A stretch of DNA of 64,000 nt from Bacteroidales bacterium UBA1680 (GTDB lineage Bacteria; Bacteroidota; Bacteroidia; Bacteroidales; UBA932). The notes below the pieces were generated by a model that worked only from the letters and a program-made list of their open reading frames with translations, had not been told where the DNA came from and searched no databases. Shown in pieces: positions 39,999 to 48,265 of the stretch (positions are counted from its first letter, which is position 1; each line of letters begins with the position of its first letter). The position numbers were made by a program, and so were the translations under genes. The stretch covers positions 1-64,000 of the forward strand of contig DCKG01000022.1 of assembly GCA_002320605.1 (NCBI GenBank), read 5' to 3'.

Positions 39999-41345
39999 TT
40001 ATTTTAGGCCGAATGCTAATCTTATCTTTGAAATCGCATCAAGCTTCTCCCAGCCGAAGAACTGGACATCTTTCTCGATTTCTTTGCCATTGCGGATGAG
40101 CCTGACCGCCTTCGTGTAAGGCTTGCGCCCGAAATGGCCGTAGGCTGCCGTAGGCTCGTAGATTGGGTTTTTCAGGTCGAATTTCTTGATGATGGCGGAC
40201 GGACGCAAGTCGAAAAGCTTTGTTATATTGGAGGCAATCACCGCATCAGCTTCTGTCGCAGGGAGACCTTGAAGCAGAGGGCTGTCTGAGCATGCCGTGC
40301 CATGGGTGTTTACGAATATGCTAACTGGCTCCGCCACGCCGATTGCGTAGGCGACCTGGATGAGCATTTCATCTGCTATGCCGGCAGCTACCATATTCTT
40401 GGCAATATATCTTGTCGCGTAGGCAGCGCTTCTGTCCACCTTGGACGGGTCTTTCCCCGAAAATGCGCCACCACCGTTGGAGGCTCTGCCTCCATAAGTA
40501 TCCACGATGATTTTTCTGCCGGTAAGTCCCGTGTCGCCGTGCGGCCCGCCGATGACGAATTTCCCAGTCGGATTCACCAAGAGCCTGAGGTTGTCGTCAA
40601 ATAGTGCGGCTGCATCTGCGCTGAGGGCAGCCTTCACCATAGGAATCAATATATTCCTGACATCCTCTTCAATCTTGTCGTGCATCGCCTTATCCACGCG
40701 CTCGGCATCATATTCATTGCAAGCCTGTGAATATGACATATTCGAAAACTCTCCTGCTGCGAATTCGTCATGCTGGGTAGAAAGAACCAGGGTGTGAACC
40801 CTTAGAGGGTGATTGTCTTCGTCATATTCAATGGTGTACTGGCACTTTGAGTCCGGCCTCAGGTAAGGCATCAGCTCTAAATGGTTGTGCCTTATGTCCC
40901 CTAAAATCTGGAGAGTGAGCTGGGAAAGGTATAGCGGCAATGGCATATACTCTTCTGTGTCATGGCAGGCATAGCCGAACATCATTCCTTGGTCTCCGGC
41001 CCCCTGTTCTTCTGGATTCTGTCGCATCACGCCTCGGTTGATGTCTCCGCTCTGCTCATGAATGTCTGAAAGAACTCCGCACGAGTCGGCGTCGAAGCGG
41101 TATTCAGCCTTAGTGTAGCCAATGCGCCTGATCGTATCGCGCACTGTTTTCTGGATGTCCACGTAGGCCTCGCTGCGCACTTCTCCGCCCACGAGAACGA
41201 GTCCCGTGGAGCAAAATGTCTCGCAAGCTACCTTTGATTCAGGATCCTGGCGAAGGAACTCATCGAGGATTGCATCGGAAATCTGGTCTGCCACTTTGTC
41301 AGGGTGGCCTTCTGAAACTGATTCAGACGTGAATAGATAATTCAT
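39999..41345 (-). CDS. metK: S-adenosylmethionine synthase
   Basis: The 448-residue enzyme makes SAM from methionine and ATP. Family blocks are FTSESVSEGHPDKVADQISDAIL, GAGDQGMMFGYA, VIGGPHGDTGLTGRKIIVDTYGG and GGGAFSGKDPSKVDRSAAY. It is about 60 residues longer than the E. coli enzyme, with most of the extra length in the central region, as in other Bacteroidota. The start ATG at 41345 lies at the end of a SAM-II riboswitch, so product feedback is expected. Confidence 0.98.
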   Translation of the reverse strand: MNYLFTSESVSEGHPDKVADQISDAILDEFLRQDPESKVACETFCSTGLVLVGGEVRSEAYVDIQKTVRDTIRRIGYTKAEYRFDADSCGVLSDIHEQSGDINRGVMRQNPEEQGAGDQGMMFGYACHDTEEYMPLPLYLSQLTLQILGDIRHNHLELMPYLRPDSKCQYTIEYDEDNHPLRVHTLVLSTQHDEFAAGEFSNMSYSQACNEYDAERVDKAMHDKIEEDVRNILIPMVKAALSADAAALFDDNLRLLVNPTGKFVIGGPHGDTGLTGRKIIVDTYGGRASNGGGAFSGKDPSKVDRSAAYATRYIAKNMVAAGIADEMLIQVAYAIGVAEPVSIFVNTHGTACSDSPLLQGLPATEADAVIASNITKLFDLRPSAIIKKFDLKNPIYEPTAAYGHFGRKPYTKAVRLIRNGKEIEKDVQFFGWEKLDAISKIRLAFGLK

Positions 41346-41404
41346 TTTTTAGCATTTTTTATTAAACATCGGAGGTTGCAAGCAATCAAATCTGTCCTCC
41401 CTCG
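41346..41404 (-). ncRNA. SAM-II riboswitch controlling metK
   Basis: Read on the minus strand, GGAGG (41401-41397) and CCTCC (41376-41372) pair around a 20-base loop ACAGATTTGATTGCTTGCAA. Then come GATGTTTAATAAAAAAT and GCTAAAA directly before the metK ATG. This fits the SAM-II (metA) pattern: a stem, a loop with GATTTGA and GCAA, an A/U-rich linker and a closing GCUAAA that forms the pseudoknot. Because the closing element abuts the start codon, control is probably at translation initiation. Confidence 0.85.
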
Positions 41405-41462
41405 TATTGTTTTCGTTTTTTCCGCAGGGCTTCTTAGAGTGCTCCCGCCCCCAAGCGGATTG

Positions 41463-41470
41463 CAAAGATA
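41463..41470 (-). promoter_or_regulatory. -7 box for metK
   Basis: TATCTTTG on the minus strand matches TAnnTTTG, about 60 bases upstream of the riboswitch. The leader between them is G+C-rich and could fold. Confidence 0.65.
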
Positions 41471-41533
41471 ATCATAGTTTTTGAATATGCAAAAGCTCAT
41501 TTCTCAAGTGAATTTCTCATGCGCCATGAACGG

Positions 41534-41567
41534 CAAAAAAGCGGCGGGCCGCTCATCGTGGTCCGCC
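41534..41567 (-). terminator. Rho-independent terminator of the TonB receptor operon
   Basis: On the minus strand GGCGGACC (41567-41560) pairs with GGCCCGCC (41550-41543) with one G-U pair and a 9-base loop, followed by six T residues (41540-41535). It lies 23 bases after the BACON/OB gene. Confidence 0.82.
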
Positions 41568-41589
41568 ACAATCTTATTCAAGGGAAAAG

Positions 41590-43230
41590 TTACTCAGTCT
41601 TCCCGTTGCGGGAAACAAGAACTGCCCCGGCCTTGGTTTCAAGAATGGTTTTTCCGGTCTTGTCAATGAAAGAAGTGAGGATACCGTTGATGACCACCTC
41701 GTCGTTCTGAGAGAGCTGGTCTGCAGAGGTGAACTTCGCTCCACCGAAATTCATTCCTCGGAAAACCTCGAACACCTGTGCGTCGGAGCCGGAATCAGCG
41801 ATCCAATAGGTAGCGTTGCCATACTGAGTGCTGATGCCTGCGTCGCTGGAAACATAGCCCTTGATGTAGACAGCCTCGGCAGGCTGGGTCCCTGCGTTGA
41901 GAAGGCCGACTACGGCGGCTACGTTGTAAGGGTTCTCTGCGGAACCGTCACCGGAGGCGGATCCGAGGCCGTTGATGGTGACGAGGCGGTTGCTGGCCGC
42001 AAACTCATAGGTGCTGCCGTACTTGGTGAGTTTTCCGGAGACTACGACCTTTTGGCCTACAGCGATCTGGTCAGCGGCAGTGAATTTCTCTCCGCCGAAA
42101 TAGAGTCCCTTGTAGACCTCGAAGAGAGTCTCGGAGGTCTCATCGTCGGCGATCCAGTACTGGGCGGTGCCCTTCTCGGTTTCTACCTTGTCAATCTTGC
42201 GGATTACTCCGGCAACATAATAGACATCGGAGGTCTGGCCGTTGTCGATGGCTGCGATGGCCTGGGCTACGGTGAAAGGCTTCCTGATGGTTCCGGCGAG
42301 GAATTTCTCAGTGTTAACGCCCTGAGAGACGCTCAAGGTCTGAGTCGTGGTCTGGCTGCCGATCTGTGCGGCGAAGGTCAGGACACCGGAACGAGGGCTT
42401 TCATTCTCGTTTTCGTTGACATGGATAGTCAGGAAGACTGTGTCGGACACTTCTCTTGTAGAGGTGACCTGCATCCAGCTTGTACTCTCGCCAGCAGACC
42501 AGGAGAACTGGCTGCCAGTCTTGACCCAGGCCTTGACGGTGAAGTCGGAGGCCTCGTAGGTGAAGGTTGTATCGCTCGGTTCAACCTTCAGCAAAGACTT
42601 GACTATCTTGACGACTGTTACGTTCACAAGCTCAACTGTTCCGCCGTAGGTGGTCTTAGGACCCTCTACCGTGACGACGTCGCCGACTTCGATTCCGAGG
42701 CTGGAGAAATTCTTCTCTTTGCCATCTTTGTCGAGAGTGCCGTAGATGTAAATCTCGCCAGTACCATCATTCAGCCACATGTTGCCATAGGTGGTGCTGG
42801 TGATGCTGGTCACGGTTGCGGTAACTCTGTAGAGTTTCCCGTCTTCTCCGGCGATCACCTGTGCGCAAGTTGAATTCTCGGCGGACTTGATTCCTTGTAT
42901 TACATTAATATGTTGGGCAGTGTTCCCGACATTAATCTTGAGCTCGCAGTTCCTTCCGACTTTCGTTTCAGGAGCGGTGAATGTCACCTGAGTCTCTCCG
43001 CTATTGCCAGACAAGGCAGAAACAGTGAGCCAGCTTGGAATGGTGCTTTCATCGAAAGACCATGAAGTCGAGGATTTTACGGTGATGGCGTCCGTGCCGC
43101 CTGTCATAGGGATGGCGACATAGGACTTGGACACCTGCAGCTCTTCGAGAACCGGCTGGTCATCATCATCGCAGGCTACGGCAAGGCCTAGGCAGGCTAC
43201 TAAAGCGGTGAAAATGTATTTAATTTTCAT
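41590..43230 (-). CDS. BACON and OB-fold surface lipoprotein
   Basis: The 546-residue lipoprotein starts at 43230 (MKIKYIF; an ATG at 43242 is also in frame) with a signal ending LAVACD. The mature part shows BACON-type immunoglobulin-like domains (residues about 30-115, with SSTSWSF and SIPSWLTV-like strands, and about 215-305 with TGSQFSWSAGESTSWMQV), and OB-fold domains of the YhcR type (about 120-210 with YGNMWLNDGTGEIYIYGTL; two further copies near 315-410 and 430-540, each with a Y-WIAD-FEV(Y/F)(K/R)G strand pattern). It lies 3 bases downstream of the TonB receptor gene. It is probably a surface partner of that receptor; the ligand is unknown. Confidence 0.75.
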   Translation of the reverse strand: MKIKYIFTALVACLGLAVACDDDDQPVLEELQVSKSYVAIPMTGGTDAITVKSSTSWSFDESTIPSWLTVSALSGNSGETQVTFTAPETKVGRNCELKINVGNTAQHINVIQGIKSAENSTCAQVIAGEDGKLYRVTATVTSITSTTYGNMWLNDGTGEIYIYGTLDKDGKEKNFSSLGIEVGDVVTVEGPKTTYGGTVELVNVTVVKIVKSLLKVEPSDTTFTYEASDFTVKAWVKTGSQFSWSAGESTSWMQVTSTREVSDTVFLTIHVNENENESPRSGVLTFAAQIGSQTTTQTLSVSQGVNTEKFLAGTIRKPFTVAQAIAAIDNGQTSDVYYVAGVIRKIDKVETEKGTAQYWIADDETSETLFEVYKGLYFGGEKFTAADQIAVGQKVVVSGKLTKYGSTYEFAASNRLVTINGLGSASGDGSAENPYNVAAVVGLLNAGTQPAEAVYIKGYVSSDAGISTQYGNATYWIADSGSDAQVFEVFRGMNFGGAKFTSADQLSQNDEVVINGILTSFIDKTGKTILETKAGAVLVSRNGKTE

Positions 43231-43245
43231 GAGAATATTCATTTA

Positions 43246-46200
43246 TTAGTTGAACATGTATTTGATTCCGATCTGGGCATACCAGCACTGGCCGAGGCTG
43301 TGGTTGTATGTCCAGGTCTTTACGCCCGGCTGTACTGCCGAAGGGGTGGAGAAGGTAGGAACTCCGTCGGCGTTGACTCCCTCATATTTGAGGATGCGCC
43401 CGTCGTTGAGGTCTGGATTCATGTATTTGCTGACTCCCCATGAAGAATTGAACAGGTTCATGAGGTTGGCAAGTGTGAAGTTCAGCTGAAGGGTGTTCGT
43501 GGAGCCTGCGATTTTGATTTTGAAATCGTGGGCGTAGCGAAGGTCCACCCTGTGCACCCAAGGAGAGTAGACGCTGTAAGCCTCGGCATATTTTCCTTTG
43601 TGTTTGCTAAGGTACCTGTCATTCTCTACGTAGTCCCAGAAGCGGTCTCTGTCGCCCTCGGAAACGAAGAGGATTTCGTCTTTGTTCTTAGGGATGTAGA
43701 GAGCGTCGTAGTTGTAGCTATCCCCGTTCATGTCGTTGACGTACATGTAGCTGTAATTGTAACCGCCCCTCCATGTCTCGTAGAAGAGGGTGTAGTGGTT
43801 GTTCGAGCGGTCGTTGATCGTGAGGTTCACGTAAGCGCGGTCAGGAGTGACATACTGGGAGTTGTGCAGCTTCGGCTGGTTAGGACCTTCCGTCGTAGGG
43901 ATGTAGGTGAATGCTGAGCTGGCATCCGAGCCAGGCATTCCGGTAAGCTCCTTGTTGTAGGTACGCGTGTAGGCTGCGGTGATGTTCACTCCCTCGACAG
44001 GCCTTGCGCTCAGCTGGGCGCTGAAGGAGCCGCCGTAGCCCTTGCTTGTGTTGGTCAGGACGAAGGCATTAGGCATTCCGACCACTTTCCCTTTAGAGTT
44101 GGTGTAGGTGTACTTGTAGTCCGAAGGATAGATGGCGCGGTCATCAGGACCGTTGAATCTGGCGAAGCCGTCGGTCGGCCTCACGCTCCAGTCGGAAATC
44201 CTCGCGGCGTTGATGGTCTTATTGAATATTCCTTCTACCGTCATGCTGAGAGGGAAGGAGGTAGGGAAATTGTAATCCACCGCAAGGGAGGTCTTCCAAA
44301 CCTGAGGCATCTTGAAATTCCTGTCCACAGCTGCGAAGGTTGAGCCGACGGTGCCGCTTGCAGAGTCATATTCAGTAGGGAAACCAAGGGAAGCCCACTT
44401 GGCCTTCATGTCCTTGACGGAAGTGATGATTCCGCCCTTGAATTCGGAAAGCAGGTCGTTTCCGTTCTGGATTTTTCCATTGTACTGCACCGTTCCCGCA
44501 TTGGTAGGCATGTTGGTGAAGAACACGAGCGGAAGCCGGCCGGTGAAGAAGCCGGAACCGCCGCGCACCTTCAGAGACTTATTCCCGAAGACATCCCAGT
44601 TGAATCCTATCCTAGGGTTCACGGTGAGTTTGGACTTAGGCCATTTGCCGGTGTCGATGTGACGACCGTCGTAGTCCAGGTTGAGTATGGCGTTGTTGGT
44701 GGCCAGGTCTTGGTTGCTGAAGAACAGTCCGTCGAGACGGAGTCCGTAGGTGAGCTTGAAGTTCTGGGTGAGGTTCCACTCGTCTTGGGCATAGATGCCA
44801 GCCTTGTTGAACCTTACGCGGGCTGCAGGAGTGTCAGGGTCTATGTTTTCGTAGCCGTAAGTGAAATTGACGGTCTCCGGTGTAGCTCCGTTCATGAAGT
44901 CATCCATGGACAGGTAGCGGTAGTAGCCTGTGCCGTTTCTCATGTAGGAGTTGTCTGCCATCTGGTATTCGTAGCTTGCGCCAGCGGTTATCTTGTGGTC
45001 TCCGAAGTACATGTTCACGTCATCCTTTGCGGTGATGACCTTGTTGTGCACGCCGTTGTTCCAGGTGAAAAGCTCGTAACCTAAAGAAATATATGGCATC
45101 GGTGTGCCGGTCGTTCCGTCCCAGGTGCCATCGAGGATGTCGATGAACGGGAACTCGGAAGAATTGGTGCCGCGAATGTCATCCAGCTTTGAATATGTCA
45201 CCAGCAGCTGATTGGAAATCTTGTTGGAGAACCGGCTGTTGAGGTCCACCGAAAAAGAATTCACTTTGTTCTCCATGGAATACATGGAATTGGCGTAGGA
45301 CATGGAATATTTCGACATGCGGCCATAGACAGTACGTTGCTTGGCATCGGAAGACGATGCGTTCGGAGAGTTCCAGTACTTGTTCAGGGTGTGGTTGTAA
45401 CGAACCGCCAGATGGTGGTTGGCGTTGATGTTCCAGTCTATCCTGGCAAGGATTTTCCTGTTGCTTTCGTCGGCAGGGAAATTCGTCCATGAACCAGTGT
45501 CGTAACCGTATTTGGTCTTGACGAAATCGGAGATTTTCTTCAGGTCTTCCAACTTGGTGCGTGAGATGTAGTTTGCCTCATCCATGTCACCGTCCTCGGA
45601 TCCTCTCCAGCGGTTTACCACGGTAGGAATTTTCGTCTCCTCGTAGTTGGCGAAGAAAAACAGCTTGTTCTTGATGATAGGCCCACCCAGGGTGAAGCCG
45701 TAAGTGGTCTCGCGATCCTTGTCGCGTGCTCCGCTGATCTGCTCCTTGTCTACGGCATCGCCACGCATGTTCTCGTTCTGGTGATATACGTACGCAGACC
45801 CCTTGAATGTGTTCGTGCCGGACTTGGTGATGGCATTCACGCCTCCGCCGATGAAGTTGTTCTGGCGGACATCGTATGGAGAGATCACCACCTGTACCTC
45901 CTCAATGGCATCCAGGGAGATAGGGCTCCCTCCACCAGGCAAGCTTGAGCTAAGGCCGAAGTTATTGTTGAAATTGGCTCCGTCTACGGTGAAGTTGGCG
46001 GTACGTCCGTCGGTGCCGGCGAAGCTCATTCCGTTTCCTCCGTAAGGGGAAAGCTTGGCCACGTCGGTGATGCTTCTGTTGATGGTAGGCAGCTCAGTAA
46101 TCTGCCTGTTGGAGATATTCGTGGCCGCTCCAGTCTTCTCGACTGCGAATTTAGAAGGGGTGGAAGCTACGACTACAGCGGAATTCAGCTGCTCCGTCAG

Positions 46201-46536
46201 CTCTTTGAGGCTTGCATTAAGGTTGTATGTCTCAGCAAGTTCGAGCGTTACCTCGTTGAACTCCTGTGACTGAAAGCCAAGAAACGTTATCGTGACCTTG
46301 TACGGTCCTCCGACACGCATGCCATTGATCACGTAACGTCCGTCGGAGTTAGCGATCGTGCCATACTGTGTTCCAGAAGGTGTGTGGACTGCGAGGATCG
46401 CAGCCCCGGCGAGAGGCCCGCCATTCTCATCTGAGATGCGTCCTGCAAGGCTTGATGTCGTGACTTGGGCGAAAGCCGCCACGCCAGCAAACATTGCGAT
46501 CAGCGCCAATAGGCTTTTTTTAATAAAATGAACCAT
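43246..46536 (-). CDS. TonB-dependent outer-membrane receptor, Oar-like
   Basis: The 1096-residue protein has a signal peptide (ending AAFAQ), a carboxypeptidase-regulatory-like domain (about 28-110), a plug domain (about 125-235, with TPSKFAVEKTGAATNISNRQI, TANFTVDGANFNN and VISPYDVRQNNFIGGGVNAITKSGTN), and a long beta-barrel ending in aromatic residues (GIKYMFN). It resembles Oar-type receptors more than SusC. It imports a substrate through the outer membrane with energy from TonB. It forms a two-gene operon with the BACON/OB lipoprotein and has no SusD partner. Confidence 0.9.
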   Translation of the reverse strand: MVHFIKKSLLALIAMFAGVAAFAQVTTSSLAGRISDENGGPLAGAAILAVHTPSGTQYGTIANSDGRYVINGMRVGGPYKVTITFLGFQSQEFNEVTLELAETYNLNASLKELTEQLNSAVVVASTPSKFAVEKTGAATNISNRQITELPTINRSITDVAKLSPYGGNGMSFAGTDGRTANFTVDGANFNNNFGLSSSLPGGGSPISLDAIEEVQVVISPYDVRQNNFIGGGVNAITKSGTNTFKGSAYVYHQNENMRGDAVDKEQISGARDKDRETTYGFTLGGPIIKNKLFFFANYEETKIPTVVNRWRGSEDGDMDEANYISRTKLEDLKKISDFVKTKYGYDTGSWTNFPADESNRKILARIDWNINANHHLAVRYNHTLNKYWNSPNASSSDAKQRTVYGRMSKYSMSYANSMYSMENKVNSFSVDLNSRFSNKISNQLLVTYSKLDDIRGTNSSEFPFIDILDGTWDGTTGTPMPYISLGYELFTWNNGVHNKVITAKDDVNMYFGDHKITAGASYEYQMADNSYMRNGTGYYRYLSMDDFMNGATPETVNFTYGYENIDPDTPAARVRFNKAGIYAQDEWNLTQNFKLTYGLRLDGLFFSNQDLATNNAILNLDYDGRHIDTGKWPKSKLTVNPRIGFNWDVFGNKSLKVRGGSGFFTGRLPLVFFTNMPTNAGTVQYNGKIQNGNDLLSEFKGGIITSVKDMKAKWASLGFPTEYDSASGTVGSTFAAVDRNFKMPQVWKTSLAVDYNFPTSFPLSMTVEGIFNKTINAARISDWSVRPTDGFARFNGPDDRAIYPSDYKYTYTNSKGKVVGMPNAFVLTNTSKGYGGSFSAQLSARPVEGVNITAAYTRTYNKELTGMPGSDASSAFTYIPTTEGPNQPKLHNSQYVTPDRAYVNLTINDRSNNHYTLFYETWRGGYNYSYMYVNDMNGDSYNYDALYIPKNKDEILFVSEGDRDRFWDYVENDRYLSKHKGKYAEAYSVYSPWVHRVDLRYAHDFKIKIAGSTNTLQLNFTLANLMNLFNSSWGVSKYMNPDLNDGRILKYEGVNADGVPTFSTPSAVQPGVKTWTYNHSLGQCWYAQIGIKYMFN

Positions 46537-46585
46537 AAGAAGATTTTGAATTAATGTATGTTAGTATATGTTCCGTTTTGCATTG

Positions 46586-46593
46586 CGAAATTA
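46586..46593 (-). promoter_or_regulatory. Weak candidate -7 box for the TonB receptor
   Basis: On the minus strand this reads TAATTTCG, two mismatches from TAnnTTTG, 50 bases before the start. It lies in an A+T-rich part of the 269-base gap. Confidence 0.3.
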
Positions 46594-46643
46594 TAATAAA
46601 ATAATGTATTGGAGAAATTTTTGCAATCGGAGAATTGCCTCGG

Positions 46644-46689
46644 GGGAAACTCGTATTTCCCGGCTGCCCTATGAATATGCCTGGCAGCC
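46644..46689. terminator. Two adjacent hairpins downstream of the 46806-48035 gene
   Basis: GGGAAA/TTTCCC (46644-46649, 46656-46661) and GGCTGCC/GGCAGCC (46662-46668, 46683-46689) form two neighbouring stems. They lie about 120 bases after the minus-strand gene that ends at 46806, so they may end its transcript. No strong T-tract follows. Confidence 0.4.
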
Positions 46690-46805
46690 GCCCTGAAATG
46701 ATTCGGAAAAGAAGTAAAAGACACTCTATGCATTTGGCGAAAAATCGCAGCGCAAATTTATGAATATTCAAGGAATTATCAAATTCCCACAATAGCCCTG
46801 AGCCG

Positions 46806-48035
46806 TTACTGCCTAGCATTCTTCCTCACCAGCCGGTCAATGGCATCGTTCAACCGTTCGGTGGGCGCTATTATGTTGTAGTCCCCCCAGAAAGACTTGT
46901 CCTTGAAATATTCCGTGTGGTCGAAATAAGAATCGAAGCGGCTGAAAGAGCGAACTTTCTTCACCGGCTTCGCATCAGAGGCATCTCTGGACGTGACTAC
47001 CATCTCGGACGATACGGTGTAAGGCGAAGAAAACAACTTGCGCTTCCAGTCGCATTTGAAACGTATCTCCGCCCTCAGATAATTCAGCCGGCTTACGTCA
47101 GAGGCGCTGTAATCAACCTCGATCTCGTAGCTTAAAGGCTTGAACCTCACGCCGGACGGCTTGCTTACGAGGATATATTCGGAAGCCTTGCGCCTGTCGC
47201 TCACGTCCAGCCGCATCTCTACCCGGCTGAAAGCAAGCGTTTCTCTGTCTATGTAGTATTTGCCGAAGAACAACGGGTATTCCTTGTCCATGGCCTTGGG
47301 CTTGAAAGATATGACGATGTGAGGCCTTCCGCCAATCTCGACCGGAACATCTAAGGCAAAGGAATAATTCTGCATCTCCTCTTTTGAGAGTATGAAATCG
47401 CGGTTCTTCACGATGTCCAGAAAGACAGGGGTCATCGGGCCGCCCATGATTTTTGCCCCAAGGGTGTCCGACTGCTTAGGGCTCACGAGGCGCCGGCCTT
47501 TCAATATGTCGACTTTGTCCCTGCCTATCCCGTCTGAATATGCGGTCTTGTAGAGGTTCTGCACCGCTTCCGCCACATAAATGAAACGGCTGCCTTTCTG
47601 AGTGGTCTCGCGATAGAAGCAGCAGCTGGATTCACCGGCATCCGGGTAATTGACGGGAATATTCTCGATTGCGGCGCTCAGGATGTTCTCGGGGGATTCC
47701 ACGACTATTCCGGAAAGTGGGATGGCTTGCGGCTCCATGTCTATTCTGACGGGATTCCCGGATTTGTCGATTCGCACTGCCCTGGTCTTGTATCCTAAAT
47801 AAGTGAATATGAGACTGTCGGCATCCGACGGAATTTTTAGGATGAATTTCCCATCCTGGTTCGTTACCGTGCCTACCCCGGAGGTTCCCGTGGTAACGCC
47901 GACTGCAGCCATGGCTCGGCCGGTTTCACTATCTATTACCTTCCCGGATATGCTTGTCAGAGACTGGGCCCCTGACAGAAAGCAGCCCAGACCCATCGCA
48001 ATGATGGTGATTGACATTTTTAAAAGCATTCTCAT
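46806..48035 (-). CDS. Carboxypeptidase-regulatory-like domain outer-membrane-associated protein
   Basis: The 409-residue protein has a signal peptide (MRMLLKMSITIIAMG to about SGAQS), a CarboxypepD_reg domain (about 26-110, SISGKVIDSETGRAMAAVGVTTGTSGVGTVTNQDGKFIL and FTYLGYKTR), then about 290 residues with the pattern of DUF5686-like or related envelope proteins (AAIENIPVNYP, FYRETTQKGSRFIYVAEAV, YIDRETLAFSRVEMRLD). I start at 48035 since the promoter box at 48045-48052 lies just upstream of it; 48029 is nearly as good and 48083 lies upstream of the box. Function is unknown; a role in envelope or beta-barrel upkeep is a guess. Confidence 0.7.
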   Translation of the reverse strand: MRMLLKMSITIIAMGLGCFLSGAQSLTSISGKVIDSETGRAMAAVGVTTGTSGVGTVTNQDGKFILKIPSDADSLIFTYLGYKTRAVRIDKSGNPVRIDMEPQAIPLSGIVVESPENILSAAIENIPVNYPDAGESSCCFYRETTQKGSRFIYVAEAVQNLYKTAYSDGIGRDKVDILKGRRLVSPKQSDTLGAKIMGGPMTPVFLDIVKNRDFILSKEEMQNYSFALDVPVEIGGRPHIVISFKPKAMDKEYPLFFGKYYIDRETLAFSRVEMRLDVSDRRKASEYILVSKPSGVRFKPLSYEIEVDYSASDVSRLNYLRAEIRFKCDWKRKLFSSPYTVSSEMVVTSRDASDAKPVKKVRSFSRFDSYFDHTEYFKDKSFWGDYNIIAPTERLNDAIDRLVRKNARQ

Positions 48036-48044
48036 ACAAGCACT

Positions 48045-48052
48045 TAAAGATA
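48045..48052 (-). promoter_or_regulatory. Candidate -7 box for the 46806-48035 gene
   Basis: On the minus strand it reads TATCTTTA, one mismatch from TAnnTTTG. It would give a leader of fewer than 10 bases. Confidence 0.45.
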
Positions 48053-48171
48053 ATAAAAAAATTGGATATCCAATATTGCGCAAAGGAAAGTAAAAATATG
48101 TTGAAAGGTAAATTTTGTCTTTTTGAATAACAATATCATTACATTGTTTTAATATTACAAAAAAGTTATCT

Positions 48172-48179
48172 AAATTAGC
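48172..48179 (+). promoter_or_regulatory. Candidate -7 box for the SusC-SusD locus
   Basis: TAAATTAG is one mismatch from TAnnTTTG and lies 86 bases before the susC-like start. The gap has no recognisable operator, and no regulator gene is adjacent. Confidence 0.4.
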
Positions 48180-48265
48180 GAAAACGTTTGCGCATCAGAA
48201 TTATTCGTTAGAGTCAGTTAAAACGTTATTAAGATAATATAAGATAATAATTAAAAGCATAGCTA

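Noticed and set aside
42052..42873. 273-codon open frame antisense to the BACON/OB lipoprotein
   Set aside because: Mirror of a well-supported gene; its composition follows from the codon use of the true strand.
46537..46805. Small minus-strand frames in the gap before the TonB receptor
   Set aside because: They overlap the hairpins and promoter region and show no motif.
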